64,000 nucleotides of DNA, taken from the NCBI RefSeq assembly GCF_042648365.1, contig NZ_JBHRXI010000010.1, forward strand, positions 310,001-374,000. Reading direction: 5' to 3'. Origin of the DNA: Lutimaribacter_A marinistellae. Its GTDB lineage: Bacteria > Pseudomonadota > Alphaproteobacteria > Rhodobacterales > Rhodobacteraceae. This document shows, in pieces, positions 53,085-62,227 of the stretch. Each line of letters opens with the position of its first letter. The first letter of the stretch is position 1. Under the pieces are notes generated by a model. The model was not told the origin of the DNA and searched no databases. It saw only the letters and a list, made by a program, of their open reading frames with translations. The position numbers and the translations under genes were made by a program.

Positions 53085-54232
53085 CTGAATCGCATCCCCT
53101 CGGGGTTGAATGTCATCTCGATTTCACGCCAATGATCGTATTTCTCGACTGGCAAGTCATATCCTTTTGCGCCGCAGCGCAGAATCGCGCGGCGGGCCGC
53201 CTGAAACGCCTGCTCTGCCGCCGCACGAGACCCGCCCGAGAAGTCGATCATGCGGATCGAACCTTGATCCGGCGTTCCGTCCCGCGCCATGTTGACGCTA
53301 ACGACAACGGTCGTACCCAACGCTTCGGTAGACAGCGAACCCACGTTCCAACAGCTTGAAACCGCCACTCGGAGGTTTTCCTTTTCGCCGGCGCTCATGG
53401 GCGGGCCAGTCGGCGCAGGTGCAACGGCCTGAGGCTGTTCCTCATTCGACGAACCTCCCAGTGCCTCGGCAAGCGCATCATTGATCGCTGCACTGGTATC
53501 CGGAACCGATGATGGCTCATCGGCCTGTACTGTCTGTGTCTGCTCGGCAGTGGTCGGGCGCGACGCTGGACGGGTCCGAGGCCGGATCGTGCTCTCTGGT
53601 GCTGCGCTGTCCGAGGTCTCTGTCGCTTCGGTCACAATCTGGTCTGTCGCTTCTTCCGGCGCGGTAGCCGACTGCTCTTCTCGTTCGGTCTCTGCCCCGG
53701 GCTCGGCCGTTACGGCCGGGGTCTCGACGTCGTCAGGCTGGGTATCGGGCTCTGGCGGCGCAACAGGAACCGGTGCGACCCGATCGACCGGACGCGGCTC
53801 TGGACGAATGGCCGGAGGGACCGGCAAAGCTGCGATTTCGGGCTCCGGCTCGGGTTCGGGAGGAGTAGGAACCTGTTCAACGACTTCTGGCTCCGGCTCC
53901 TCGGCTGCAAGTTCAGAGACGGATTCAGGGGGTGTCTCCGGTTCTGGCTGAGGCGTCGGCTCGGGTCGTGCGATCGGTTCGGGCGCAGGTTCCGGTTCGG
54001 GTTCTGGAGTGAACGTCTCCGGTTCCGGTTCGGGCGGCGTAATCGCTGCCGGCCCGTCTGTTACTTCCGGCGACGAACGCGGCGCTGTCATGGCAGCGAA
54101 TTCCTCAGCGGAAATCACTGACACCTCCTGTACTTCGAAAGGCAGGGGTTCGGAGCGGAAGACACCGCCGAAGAGAGCCCAGCCGATCAGCGTCACGTGG
54201 GCAATGGCTGAGATCTTGGTCCCGGTTTGCAA
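53081..54232 (-). CDS. tolA: TolA-like protein with Pro/Glu-rich spacer
   Basis: 383 aa: N-terminal membrane anchor (ISAIAHVTLIGWALFGGVF), a very long acidic spacer (about 50-255) dominated by PEPEPE and PTPPEPEPEPE runs, and a C-terminal TolA/TonB-like domain (about 285-383) with VAVSSCWNVGSLSTEALGTTV and RRAILRCGAKGYDLP. E. coli TolA has an Ala/Lys-rich helical spacer instead. The position between tolR and tolB fixes the assignment. Confidence 0.92.
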   Translation of the reverse strand: MQTGTKISAIAHVTLIGWALFGGVFRSEPLPFEVQEVSVISAEEFAAMTAPRSSPEVTDGPAAITPPEPEPETFTPEPEPEPAPEPIARPEPTPQPEPETPPESVSELAAEEPEPEVVEQVPTPPEPEPEPEIAALPVPPAIRPEPRPVDRVAPVPVAPPEPDTQPDDVETPAVTAEPGAETEREEQSATAPEEATDQIVTEATETSDSAAPESTIRPRTRPASRPTTAEQTQTVQADEPSSVPDTSAAINDALAEALGGSSNEEQPQAVAPAPTGPPMSAGEKENLRVAVSSCWNVGSLSTEALGTTVVVSVNMARDGTPDQGSIRMIDFSGGSRAAAEQAFQAARRAILRCGAKGYDLPVEKYDHWREIEMTFNPEGMRFR

Positions 54233-54241
54233 ACCGCTGCC

Positions 54242-54715
54242 TCACTCTCCCTCGCCGTCGAGCGTCGGCCCGCCGGTATCGGTGACAAGCCCAACATTCG
54301 AGAAACCGCCCGCGTTGAGCGCGCCCATGACTTGCATCACGGTGGCATAGGAAATCGCGCCATCGGCACGCAGGAAAACCCGGTCCGTGGTCCGTTCGGC
54401 CGCAACGGCGCGCAGCTTGGATACCAACTCTCCCCGCGCGACTTCGGTTGTCTGGATCTGAACCCGCCCCTCGGCGGTGATCGTAACTGTCAAAGGCTCT
54501 TCGCTTTCCGAAGACAAGGCTCCGGCAGCGGTCTTGGGCAGTTCGACTGGCACCCCCACGGTCAGCAACGGCGCTGCCACCATGAAGATGATCAGCAAAA
54601 CGAGCATCACATCGACAAACGGCGTCACGTTGATCTCGGCCATTGGCTGCGCGCGGCGCCGATTACGGCCCCGGCGGCGGCCACCTCCCGAAGTATTCTG
54701 AACCGCGGCCCCCAT
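54242..54715 (-). CDS. tolR: Tol-Pal system protein TolR
   Basis: 157 aa: basic N-terminus (RRRGRNRRRAQP), one membrane helix carrying the proton-path Asp (EINVTPFVDVMLVLLIIFMV), and a periplasmic domain (EEPLTVTITAEGRVQIQ). It is the ExbD homologue of the Tol motor and starts 3 bp after tolQ. Unlike the second ExbD of this window it keeps the Asp. Confidence 0.97.
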   Translation of the reverse strand: MGAAVQNTSGGGRRRGRNRRRAQPMAEINVTPFVDVMLVLLIIFMVAAPLLTVGVPVELPKTAAGALSSESEEPLTVTITAEGRVQIQTTEVARGELVSKLRAVAAERTTDRVFLRADGAISYATVMQVMGALNAGGFSNVGLVTDTGGPTLDGEGE

Positions 54716-54718
54716 CTC

Positions 54719-55414
54719 TCAACCGTCCAGCTGTCGCGAGAGAATCGTCGAGAATTCGTCGGCAAACGCCTCGTAGCCGCCCAGGATACGATCACTGTCG
54801 GCACTCAGCTTGTTGTAGTAAATGACCGCCGGAATCGCGGCCAAGAGGCCAAGCCCCGTGGCCAGCAACGCCTCGGCGATACCGGGCGCCACAACCGCGA
54901 GGTTGGTGTTCTGCTGTTCTGCGATCTCGATGAAGGCGTTCATGATACCCCAGACCGTGCCGAAAAGACCAACGAACGGCGCGGTGGAGCCTACTGTTGC
55001 AAGGACCGGCAAGCCCTGCTGCAGATCCTCGGCCTCTTTGGCAATCGCCACGTCCATCGAACGATCGATGCGCGATTGCGCCCCCGCGATCAGCCCACCA
55101 TCGGTGCGGTGCGAACGTCTCCATTCGATCATTCCCGCGGCAAAGATGCGCTCGGCCCGGCCTGACGGCTCTGGCCCCAGTCTTTCGAACAATTCGTCAA
55201 GCGGGTTCCCGGACCAGAACGCATCATCAAAGGCCCGTGCCTCTCTCCTCGCTGAACGGTAGGTGATGTGTTTCTGGATGATGATTGCCCAGGCCCAGAA
55301 CGAGGCCAGCACCAGCATCACCATCACCAGTTTCACGATCAAGGTTGCGCGGGCAAACAGCCCCCACATGGAGAAATCAATCTCCTGCGCAAGCGCCAGG
55401 GTTTCAGCTTCCAT
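54719..55414 (-). CDS. tolQ: Tol-Pal system proton channel protein TolQ
   Basis: 231 aa from the ATG at 55414; an in-frame start at 55441 is less likely. Three membrane helices (LIVKLVMVMLVLASFWAWAI, PVLATVGSTAPFVGLFGTVWGI, IAEALLATGLGLLAAIPAVI) with the conserved Thr/Glu positions. First gene of tolQRAB-pal, 107 bp after ybgC. It couples proton flow to TolA. Confidence 0.97.
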   Translation of the reverse strand: MEAETLALAQEIDFSMWGLFARATLIVKLVMVMLVLASFWAWAIIIQKHITYRSARREARAFDDAFWSGNPLDELFERLGPEPSGRAERIFAAGMIEWRRSHRTDGGLIAGAQSRIDRSMDVAIAKEAEDLQQGLPVLATVGSTAPFVGLFGTVWGIMNAFIEIAEQQNTNLAVVAPGIAEALLATGLGLLAAIPAVIYYNKLSADSDRILGGYEAFADEFSTILSRQLDG

Positions 55415-55521
55415 GAACCTGCTCTTTATATATCCGCCCACCCGGTTTTTCCGGGTTTCTTGGCCATCACGCTACCGCAACTCGACCGCGAATGCCAACA
55501 GAACCGCCAAAACGGTAGCCA

Positions 55522-55917
55522 TTATTGAAGCGATGCGCGAATCTCTGCCGGAAGCCTGACCGGGCGGCCATCCTTGTTCATGCACACAGCCATCACCGTC
55601 GCACGAAAGATTTCCGTGTCCCCACGCCGGACGACCTGAACCATGGTCAGCCTGACACCCGATACCTCATGGACATCAGTTTCGACGACAAGCTCGTCTT
55701 CGAATTTTGCGGTGGCAAGGTATTCGGCCTCAATCTTACGAACGACCCAGACGATACCGGACTCGCGCATCGCATTCTGGTCATTGCCAAGTTGCCGGAC
55801 ATAATCGGAGCGTGCACGCTCGATGTACCGCAGGTAGTTGGCGTGATAGACGATCCCGCCCATATCGGTGTCTTCGTAGTAGACGGTGACCGGAAATCGA
55901 TGCGTCTGTCGGGACAC
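55522..55917 (-). CDS. ybgC: Tol-Pal-associated acyl-CoA thioesterase YbgC
   Basis: 131 aa hot-dog-fold 4-hydroxybenzoyl-CoA thioesterase type. The catalytic segment YYEDTDMGGIVYHANYLRYIERAR (positions about 13-36) carries the active-site Asp and the HANYxxxxERAR hallmark. YbgC cleaves acyl-CoA and associates with phospholipid synthesis. It heads the tol-pal group, as in most proteobacteria, and is 130 bp from bchJ. Confidence 0.95.
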   Translation of the reverse strand: MSRQTHRFPVTVYYEDTDMGGIVYHANYLRYIERARSDYVRQLGNDQNAMRESGIVWVVRKIEAEYLATAKFEDELVVETDVHEVSGVRLTMVQVVRRGDTEIFRATVMAVCMNKDGRPVRLPAEIRASLQ

Positions 55918-56047
55918 GATGCTTCCTCCGACATTTCAGCCCCAGACTGCGAAGGCGAACGCCCACGCGCAAAGGCCTTTAAGCAGGAAGCTTTTGAAAT
56001 GTCCAACGCCGGGACGCCCAAATCAGGCCAGAACGGGACTGCTGGCA

Positions 56048-56620
56048 TTACTCCGCCGACAGATGAAAGACAAAGTCGCAGCTCGCCGCCCCCATGGCGC
56101 AGCATCCGTGATGAGTGACACGCGCTTCACGATGAACGAGGCGACGAAACAATGCTTCGAATACGGAGCAGTGCCACGGGCATCCTGCCGTAGCCAGCGG
56201 ATTTGCCTCGATCGAAAGGGTCAATTCCGGACGCGTCGAGACTGAAACCAGCCCGGATCCTGCAAAGGTCCAGGCATGGTTACGGATCGCCTTCAGCAGT
56301 AGTCGTGCCGAGAGTGCTTTGGGTAAAAGAGGCAGCGCCACGCAGGCCGCTGCCGGAATTCGATTGTCCAGAATGTATCGACCCGTCAGAAATCCCGCCC
56401 TGTGAAGGATCTCGTCCGCCTGTGTTGACGGCATTGCGGCCACGGCGCGCAACAGCCTCGACGCGCTTTCCTCTGCGACCATCCCATCTGGCGGCACATC
56501 TCGGAAAGCGTCGAGACCACTGGCAGAAAACAGGCGATCTGCCAGACTGCGCCCTCCCCACTCCAGAAGAGCGGCTTCGGTTTGCAGGATCGCGTTCGGG
56601 CCGACCCGGGACGCGCTCAC
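56048..56620 (-). CDS. bchJ: BchJ, V4R-domain bacteriochlorophyll biosynthesis protein
   Basis: 190 aa from a GTG overlapping the bchE stop (GTGA). The C-terminal V4R domain is recognisable by ARVTHHGCCAMGAASCDFVFHL, with Cys/His residues suited to tetrapyrrole or metal contact. BchJ was first linked to 4-vinyl reduction of protochlorophyllide and may instead assist BchE-stage chemistry. Coupled translation with bchE fits the known bchEJ pair. Confidence 0.88.
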   Translation of the reverse strand: MSASRVGPNAILQTEAALLEWGGRSLADRLFSASGLDAFRDVPPDGMVAEESASRLLRAVAAMPSTQADEILHRAGFLTGRYILDNRIPAAACVALPLLPKALSARLLLKAIRNHAWTFAGSGLVSVSTRPELTLSIEANPLATAGCPWHCSVFEALFRRLVHREARVTHHGCCAMGAASCDFVFHLSAE

Positions 56621-58236
56621 CTTGACGTCTCTTTGACATCTGCCTCTGACCGGCTTGCCTTGCGCTCCAGCGTTTGGGCACGCACGGCGGCCTTTCGCTC
56701 TCTTGCTCGTTGGGCCTTGTCGGCCATGGCCTCCCAATCCGCCATCTGTGCCTCGGCTATCTGACGCGTTTCGTCGAAATGGAAAACGACCTTCTCCTTG
56801 GACTGCGGCCCCCAGTACCCGACCTTGCCGAGATCGTAGAAAGTGCGCGCAAAGCCCGCCTTGGCGAAGGCGCGCAAACAACCCAGCAGGTATTTCCGGC
56901 GGAAACCTGTGCCGCGCCACGGGTAATGGAATAGCGCCTTGATCATGTAGAACCGGCGATAGTTGTGCATCACCCGGTCCAGAAGAGTGGCCCGATCCAT
57001 TGCTTTGGGTTTCATGATCGGGGTCACGAAATTGTACTTCTCGAAATCGAACACCTCGACCTTGTCGCCAAGCTCTCGGAACAAGGGCGTGAAAGGCCAT
57101 GGCGTGTACATGGACCAGTTGGCCAGGTCCGGATTCCATTCCCGCGCGAAGCGATAGGTTTCCTCCAGCGTTTCTTCGGTTTCATTGTCGAGACCGACGA
57201 TGAACTGCGCTTCGGTGAAGATATCCGCCTCGCGTAGAAGCCGGATCGCTTCGCGGTTCTCGGCAACCTTTGTTTCCTTGTTGAACAGGTCCAGCTTCAA
57301 CTGTGCTGCCGCCTCGGTCCCAAGGCTGACATGGACAAGGCCAGCACGTCTCCACAGTGCCAGATCGTCCTTGTCGCGCATGATGTCGGTTACGCGAGTG
57401 TTGATCCCCCACTTGACCTTGTCTGGCAGGCCACGGGCGATCAGTTCCTCGCAGAATTCGACAAACTTGCGTTTGTTGATCGTCGGCTCTTCGTCGGCAA
57501 GGATAAAGAAACCGACACCATGATCCTCGACCAGGGACTCGATCTCGTCGACCACTGCTTTCGGGTCCCGCACGCGGTAGTCGCGCCAGAATTTCCATTG
57601 TGAACAGAACGAGCATGTAAAGGGGCATCCTCGCGCCAGGTTCGGAATCGCGACCCGCGTGTTGAGAGGTACATAGATGTACTTTTCCCACTCGAGCAGC
57701 GACCAGTCCGGCTTGATCCCGGCCAAGTCCTTGACCGTAGAAGCGGCAGGAGTTGCAACAATCTCATCCTCGTCACGAAATGCCAGTCCCTTGATCCTGC
57801 GCCGATCCCGGAAATAGCGCCCTTCATCCACGGCCCGAAGCAAATCGGCGACGATCTCCTCACCCTCGCCACGGACAATAACGTCGACCCAAGGCGCCTC
57901 GGACAGGACTTGCCGATACATGAAGGTCGCATGAACGCCGCCAAGCATGCAAAGGGCTTCGGGTACGACCTGTTTGGCGATCTGCAGGATCCGCTCGGCC
58001 TTGTAAATCGAAGGCGTGATCGCTGTCGTTCCGACAACGTCGGGTCCAAGTTCTGCCAGTTGGACCGCGATTTCCTCATCCTCCAGATGGTTCGTCATCG
58101 CGTCGATGAAATGGATATCGTGAAATCCCGCAGACCTGAGCGCGCCCGCGATATAAGCAACCCAAGCGGGAGGCCAATTCCCGGCGATCTCGGCTCCGCC
58201 GGAATGATAGTTCGGGTGGATCAGGACGATACGCAT
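56617..58236 (-). CDS. bchE: Anaerobic Mg-protoporphyrin IX monomethyl ester cyclase BchE
   Basis: 539 aa from the ATG at 58236, with GGAGGG upstream. BchE closes the isocyclic ring of bacteriochlorophyll without oxygen, taking oxygen from water. A B12-binding domain (about 1-140) precedes the radical-SAM motif C204-x3-C208-x2-C211 (RGCPFTCSFCSQW). The motif EEPTINKRKF and the C-terminal HNYRRFYMIKALFHYPWRGT are BchE-specific. A PpsR box and an Fnr-type box lie just upstream, matching its expected expression at low oxygen. Confidence 0.95.
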   Translation of the reverse strand: MRIVLIHPNYHSGGAEIAGNWPPAWVAYIAGALRSAGFHDIHFIDAMTNHLEDEEIAVQLAELGPDVVGTTAITPSIYKAERILQIAKQVVPEALCMLGGVHATFMYRQVLSEAPWVDVIVRGEGEEIVADLLRAVDEGRYFRDRRRIKGLAFRDEDEIVATPAASTVKDLAGIKPDWSLLEWEKYIYVPLNTRVAIPNLARGCPFTCSFCSQWKFWRDYRVRDPKAVVDEIESLVEDHGVGFFILADEEPTINKRKFVEFCEELIARGLPDKVKWGINTRVTDIMRDKDDLALWRRAGLVHVSLGTEAAAQLKLDLFNKETKVAENREAIRLLREADIFTEAQFIVGLDNETEETLEETYRFAREWNPDLANWSMYTPWPFTPLFRELGDKVEVFDFEKYNFVTPIMKPKAMDRATLLDRVMHNYRRFYMIKALFHYPWRGTGFRRKYLLGCLRAFAKAGFARTFYDLGKVGYWGPQSKEKVVFHFDETRQIAEAQMADWEAMADKAQRARERKAAVRAQTLERKASRSEADVKETSR

Positions 58237-58252
58237 GGAAAACCCTCCGCAG

Positions 58253-58270
58253 TGTAAATCAAAGATTACA
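58253..58270 (-). promoter_or_regulatory. PpsR/CrtJ binding site before bchE
   Basis: TGTAAATCAAAGATTACA is a full TGT-N12-ACA PpsR motif with near-dyad symmetry (TGTAA and TTACA). It is 17 bp from the bchE start codon. A ppsR gene lies in the same window, so aerobic repression of bchE by PpsR is probable. Confidence 0.85.
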
Positions 58271-58289
58271 CTTACTAACGGAGACCGAG

Positions 58290-58303
58290 TTGACACAGAT
58301 CAA
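58290..58303 (-). promoter_or_regulatory. Fnr/FnrL-type box before bchE
   Basis: TTGAC-acag-ATCAA fits the FNR-family half-site arrangement TTGAy-N4-rTCAA. It sits 54-67 bp before the bchE start, just upstream of the PpsR motif. Known bchE promoters of Rhodobacter respond to FnrL under low oxygen. Confidence 0.75.
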
Positions 58304-58321
58304 CCACGGCCCTCTTCCATG

Positions 58322-58837
58322 TCATGCAAAGATGCTATCGGCGTGCTGGGTGAGATAAATGCGCAACCACGGGGTAAAGGCTTCGGGGTGCCGCTCGACG
58401 CGCCTAGCCAGTTCCCTCATGTCGACCCAGTCGGTCGCCATGACCTCATCCGGATCAGGCTTGGGAACGGGGCGAACGCTAACCTGTGCGACGAAGACGT
58501 CCACACGCTCGTGCTCCACAAGGCCGCCACCGACATCCGCGCGGTATGTCAACTGTCCACGAGACTGTAGATCCAATCCTTCAAGCCCCAGTTCCTCGCG
58601 CAGCCTGCGTCGCGCGCACGCGCTCGGCGCCTCGCCCCAGTGTGGATGCGTGCAGCAGGTATTCGCCCAAAGCCCCGGTGTGTGGTACTTGGCCATGGCC
58701 CGTTGCTGTATCAGAACGTCATCCCCGCAAAGGACGAAAACTGAAACCGCCCTATGCAATAATCCCCTCTCGTGCGCTTCGAGTTTCTCCACCGGGACAA
58801 GTGAGCCATCCACCCAGGCCGGGATCATCAGGTTCAT
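58322..58837 (-). CDS. idi: Isopentenyl-diphosphate isomerase, type I
   Basis: 171 aa Nudix-fold enzyme. The catalytic Cys is in NTCCTHPHWGE (C62), the Nudix REEL is at 80-83 (RRLREELGLEG), and the second Glu lies in VEHERVDVF. It equilibrates IPP and DMAPP for the geranylgeranyl tail of bacteriochlorophyll and for carotenoids. It corresponds to orf176 downstream of bchP in Rhodobacter. Start overlaps the bchP stop. Confidence 0.95.
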   Translation of the reverse strand: MNLMIPAWVDGSLVPVEKLEAHERGLLHRAVSVFVLCGDDVLIQQRAMAKYHTPGLWANTCCTHPHWGEAPSACARRRLREELGLEGLDLQSRGQLTYRADVGGGLVEHERVDVFVAQVSVRPVPKPDPDEVMATDWVDMRELARRVERHPEAFTPWLRIYLTQHADSIFA

Positions 58838-60012
58838 GTATGTGCGGGCGGCACAAGCCGAGCCAGATGCGCGAGATTCTTCAGGCCGATCTTCAGATGG
58901 GCCATTGGCCGCGCTCGAACGAGCTTCTTGTTCATGTACGCCTCGAAGGTCAGGCGCTGCACATCTATGTCATGGCACAGTGAGACGAACCGCTCGCGCC
59001 GTTCGTCGGACCGGTAATAAGCATTCTGCATCGACGCCAGAACGCGAAAAACCGTCTTGTGTTCACGCATGAAAAGCTGGCGCGCCAGCCTGAGATCCCT
59101 GGCCCGGCCCGAAGCGAGACTGGCCGCGGCCGCGGTGGCGGCGACCCGGCCACCAACCATAGCGTAGTAGATTCCCTCGCCTGAGCTGGGCGCCACGACA
59201 CCGGCAGCGTCGCCAGCCAAAACCACATCTCGGCCATTATCCCAGCAATCCAATGGCTTGAGGGGGATAGGCGCGCCTTCGCGCCGGATCGTCCTGCACT
59301 CGGTCAAACCGCTCGCCGCACGCAAGGCAGCCGTTGCCTCCTTGAGGTCGACCGCGCGCTCCATCGACCCCATTCCGACGCTTGCGGAGGAGCCATGCGG
59401 AAACACCCATCCATAGAAGTCGGGAGAGATTCGACCGTCATAAACGACGTCACAGCGGTCAGGATCGTAACCGTTCATTCCGGCGGGCGCTTCGATGATC
59501 TCGTGATAGGCAATGACATAGGGAATTCTGTCACCGCCCGGCACCTCGTCGCGGGCAACGGCAGAGCGTGCGCCGTCTGCGCCGATCACCAAACGCCCAT
59601 CGATGACCTGTTCGCGGCCGGTTTCCTTGTCCCGATAAACGACACGAACCCTGCCTTCCTCACGTTCGATGCGTCGGTAGGTTCCGGTCACTCGGGTCGC
59701 TCCGGCCTGCTGCGCGCGTACGCGCAAAAACGCGTCGAAATGTTCCCGGTCGACCATGCCGACAAATCCGTTCTCGATCGGAATATCCACCTTGCGTCCT
59801 GTCGGCGAGATCATGCGTGCCGTTGTGATCCGCGCAACGAGCTGGTCGTCGGGGATGTCGAAATCGGCAATCAGGCGCGGCGGGATGGCTCCGCCACATG
59901 GCTTGATACGTCCGGCCCTGTCCAGAAGAGCGACGGAATGACCGGACCTTGCCAGATCTTCGGCGGCTGTGGCACCGGCGGGCCCGCCACCCACGACGAT
60001 GACGTCAAACAT
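58834..60012 (-). CDS. bchP: Geranylgeranyl reductase BchP
   Basis: 392 aa. The N-terminal FAD dinucleotide-binding motif is VVGGGPAGATAAEDLARSG; then RAGRIKPCGGAIPPRLI, DGARSAVAR and a second flavin-binding DVVLAGDAAGVVAPSSGEGI complete the family. BchP reduces the geranylgeranyl tail of bacteriochlorophyll to phytyl. It lies 3 bp downstream of the PucC-like gene. Confidence 0.96.
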   Translation of the reverse strand: MFDVIVVGGGPAGATAAEDLARSGHSVALLDRAGRIKPCGGAIPPRLIADFDIPDDQLVARITTARMISPTGRKVDIPIENGFVGMVDREHFDAFLRVRAQQAGATRVTGTYRRIEREEGRVRVVYRDKETGREQVIDGRLVIGADGARSAVARDEVPGGDRIPYVIAYHEIIEAPAGMNGYDPDRCDVVYDGRISPDFYGWVFPHGSSASVGMGSMERAVDLKEATAALRAASGLTECRTIRREGAPIPLKPLDCWDNGRDVVLAGDAAGVVAPSSGEGIYYAMVGGRVAATAAAASLASGRARDLRLARQLFMREHKTVFRVLASMQNAYYRSDERRERFVSLCHDIDVQRLTFEAYMNKKLVRARPMAHLKIGLKNLAHLARLVPPAHT

Positions 60013-60015
60013 TCC

Positions 60016-61302
60016 TCACTCCCCTGCAACCATGGCGCCACCTGCGGGCTGCCTGTGAATGACACTTGCGGCGAGAACCGCCGCGACGACGAACAACAGG
60101 GCCTCGGCCAAAAACACGGCGCCGAAAGCAGCGAAATCATCAGCCATTGTTACACGCATCAGGTCGACGGCAGCCGCCCCCAAGAGCCCGCCAAAACCCG
60201 CCGCAATGGCTTGAGCTGCGCCCCACAGCCCCATTCGCGTTCCTTCGCGAGATCCGCGTCCCTCACCGGCGAGCGACATCATGGTGCCTATAGCCGCAAC
60301 GGCGAACATGCCGTTGAAGATGCCAAGTGAGACAACCGCGGGCATCAATGCCGGTCCCTGCGATAGAAGGCCCGCCAACATGATCGCGCTCAGGCTTGCA
60401 CCCGATCCCAGGCACCCCGCGATAACCCAGCTGCGCAAACTTCCAATTCGCAAACCGGTTGCCGCGATCCCGACGAGCAGCATTCCAACGAAAACGCCGC
60501 CGTTTTGCGCCGCGCTCAACATCGTGGAGTCGCCGGGAGTGAAACCGAAAACCAATCCGGCATAAGGCTCCAGGATCAATTCCTGCATGAAGTAGGCGGT
60601 CATGGACAGAAAGACGAAGATGGTGAAATTCCGAGCATCCGGCTCGTCCCAGACCTCACGCAATCCATCGGAGAATCGAGTTTTATCCGGCTCGCGGAAA
60701 GGAAGCTGGACGCCACGCTCGACGCCGGCGACCGCAAGGATAGAGAGTGCTATTGCCCCGAGGCACACTGTCGCCACGATACCCATCAACCGTTCCGGCG
60801 AATAAGGATCAAGAGTGGCCCCGACCCCCGCAGCGGTCAGAGCAATCCCAGCGATCATCATCAGCCATGTGATCGTGGCGGCCGCGGCTCGACGTTCGGG
60901 CGCCGTAGCCGTCGCCAGAAGGGCGAGCAGCGAAGTGCCTGATGCCCCGACCCCGACACCGATCAGCGCGTAAGCGAGGACAGAGATCAAAAGAGCAAGT
61001 GCAAAGGAACTCTCGAACAGGGCAACGCCCATCGTTGCCCCAAGCGCACCAAGGGCGAGTACCGCCATGCCACCGATGATCCAGCGTGTCCTGTTCCCGC
61101 CAGTATCGGAGAGGAAGCCCCAACTGGGCCGCGTGATCTGGATTCCGTAATGCAAGCCGACCAGAAGACCGGGCAGGATTGCCGGCAAGGCCAGCTCGAC
61201 CACCATCAGCCTGTTCAGCGTAGAGGTGGTCAGGACGACAATCGCCCCCAGAGCCATCTGTACGGCGCCCAGACGAACGATCGAGAACCAGCCCAAAGTC
61301 AT
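60016..61302 (-). CDS. PucC-like BCD-family carrier (orf428 homologue)
   Basis: 428 aa from an ATG overlapping the bchG stop, the same length as ORF428 between bchG and bchP of Rhodobacter. It is an MFS-type membrane protein with about twelve segments, including RLGAVQMALGAIVVLTTSTLN, LHYGIQITRPSWGFLSDTGG and EPYAGLVFGFTPG, shared with LhaA and PucC. Its exact role is unresolved; family members help assemble light-harvesting complexes or move pigment. Confidence 0.92.
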   Translation of the reverse strand: MTLGWFSIVRLGAVQMALGAIVVLTTSTLNRLMVVELALPAILPGLLVGLHYGIQITRPSWGFLSDTGGNRTRWIIGGMAVLALGALGATMGVALFESSFALALLISVLAYALIGVGVGASGTSLLALLATATAPERRAAAATITWLMMIAGIALTAAGVGATLDPYSPERLMGIVATVCLGAIALSILAVAGVERGVQLPFREPDKTRFSDGLREVWDEPDARNFTIFVFLSMTAYFMQELILEPYAGLVFGFTPGDSTMLSAAQNGGVFVGMLLVGIAATGLRIGSLRSWVIAGCLGSGASLSAIMLAGLLSQGPALMPAVVSLGIFNGMFAVAAIGTMMSLAGEGRGSREGTRMGLWGAAQAIAAGFGGLLGAAAVDLMRVTMADDFAAFGAVFLAEALLFVVAAVLAASVIHRQPAGGAMVAGE

Positions 61303-62207
61303 GTCATACCCACCATGCGCAGTGCAAAGGCCGCGACCATCATGCCACTCACGTACATCAGGACTCCCGTTGCGTTGTACCAAGGGGCCCGCGCGCGGGG
61401 ATCGGACAGAAGAATGCGCATGGCCCAGACCTGCCCTAGCAACAGCGCCGTCACGATCATTGCGTTCACCGGCGCGTTCCAAATCCACAAAAGCGCGATG
61501 ACCACGGCCTGCGGCATAGCCATGACGATACAGGCGATCCGGGCCGCACGTTCGGGTCCAAGACTCACAGGCAGGGAATTCACACCCGTCTGCCGATCTC
61601 CTTCAAGGGCCTTGAAGTCGTTCAGCGTCATTATGCCATGAGCGCCGAGAGCGTAGAGAGCCGCGATAACGACGACACGATACGAGGGCATACCATCGGA
61701 CAATACAGCAGCACCGGTAAACCACGGTAACCCTTCGTAACAAAGCCCAACCAACCCCGGCCCCCAGATACCAGACCGCTTGAGCCGAACCGGTTCGGCC
61801 GAATAGGCCCAAGCGGCCAGAACTGCCAGTATGGTAGCGGCAAAACCCCACGGCCCTAGGAAATGACCAACCCAGACCGCAAGCACACTCATCGCCAATG
61901 CGATCCAAAGGCCCCAGCGCCCGGGAATACGACCCGAGGGGATCGGCCGGTCCGGTTCATTTATGGCGTCGACATGCCTGTCGCACCAGTCGTTTGCCGC
62001 CTGGCTCATGCCGCAAACCAGCGGTCCCGCGAGCATGAGGCCAAGGAAGACCAGCAATGGCGAGCTTGACAACGGCACACCAGACGAAACAACACCGCAA
62101 AGATAGGCCCAGACGGGCGGAAACCACGTGATGGGCTTCAACAGCGTCAACACGGCGCGCGGATCGGGGAAGCGACGACCGAAATGCAAGTTTTCGTAGA
62201 CACTCAT
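61299..62207 (-). CDS. bchG: Bacteriochlorophyll synthase BchG
   Basis: 302 aa from the ATG at 62207 (MSVYENLHFG, the usual beginning). Polyprenyltransferase membrane protein; the diphosphate-binding motif is NDWCDRHVDAINEPDRPI (72-89), and LKPITWFPPVWA and LNDFKALEGDRQTGVNSLP are BchG signatures. It attaches geranylgeranyl diphosphate to bacteriochlorophyllide. First of bchG-orf428-bchP-idi; a PpsR motif abuts the start. An in-frame ATG at 62228 is less likely. Confidence 0.95.
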   Translation of the reverse strand: MSVYENLHFGRRFPDPRAVLTLLKPITWFPPVWAYLCGVVSSGVPLSSSPLLVFLGLMLAGPLVCGMSQAANDWCDRHVDAINEPDRPIPSGRIPGRWGLWIALAMSVLAVWVGHFLGPWGFAATILAVLAAWAYSAEPVRLKRSGIWGPGLVGLCYEGLPWFTGAAVLSDGMPSYRVVVIAALYALGAHGIMTLNDFKALEGDRQTGVNSLPVSLGPERAARIACIVMAMPQAVVIALLWIWNAPVNAMIVTALLLGQVWAMRILLSDPRARAPWYNATGVLMYVSGMMVAAFALRMVGMT

Positions 62208-62209
62208 AG

Positions 62210-62227
62210 TGTCAACTAAACTATACA
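62210..62227 (-). promoter_or_regulatory. PpsR/CrtJ binding site at the bchG start
   Basis: On the minus strand TGT-N12-ACA reads TGTATAGTTTAGTTGACA, from 62227 to 62210, ending 2 bp before the chosen bchG ATG. It matches the PpsR consensus. Binding here could block transcription or early elongation of bchG. Confidence 0.75.

Noticed and set aside
55439..55460. ACCCGG-ttttt-CCGGGT hairpin with T-rich flank near tolQ considered as a terminator
   Set aside because: It would act on the plus strand, where no gene precedes it; on the minus strand there is no T-run, and ybgC and tolQ are normally co-transcribed.
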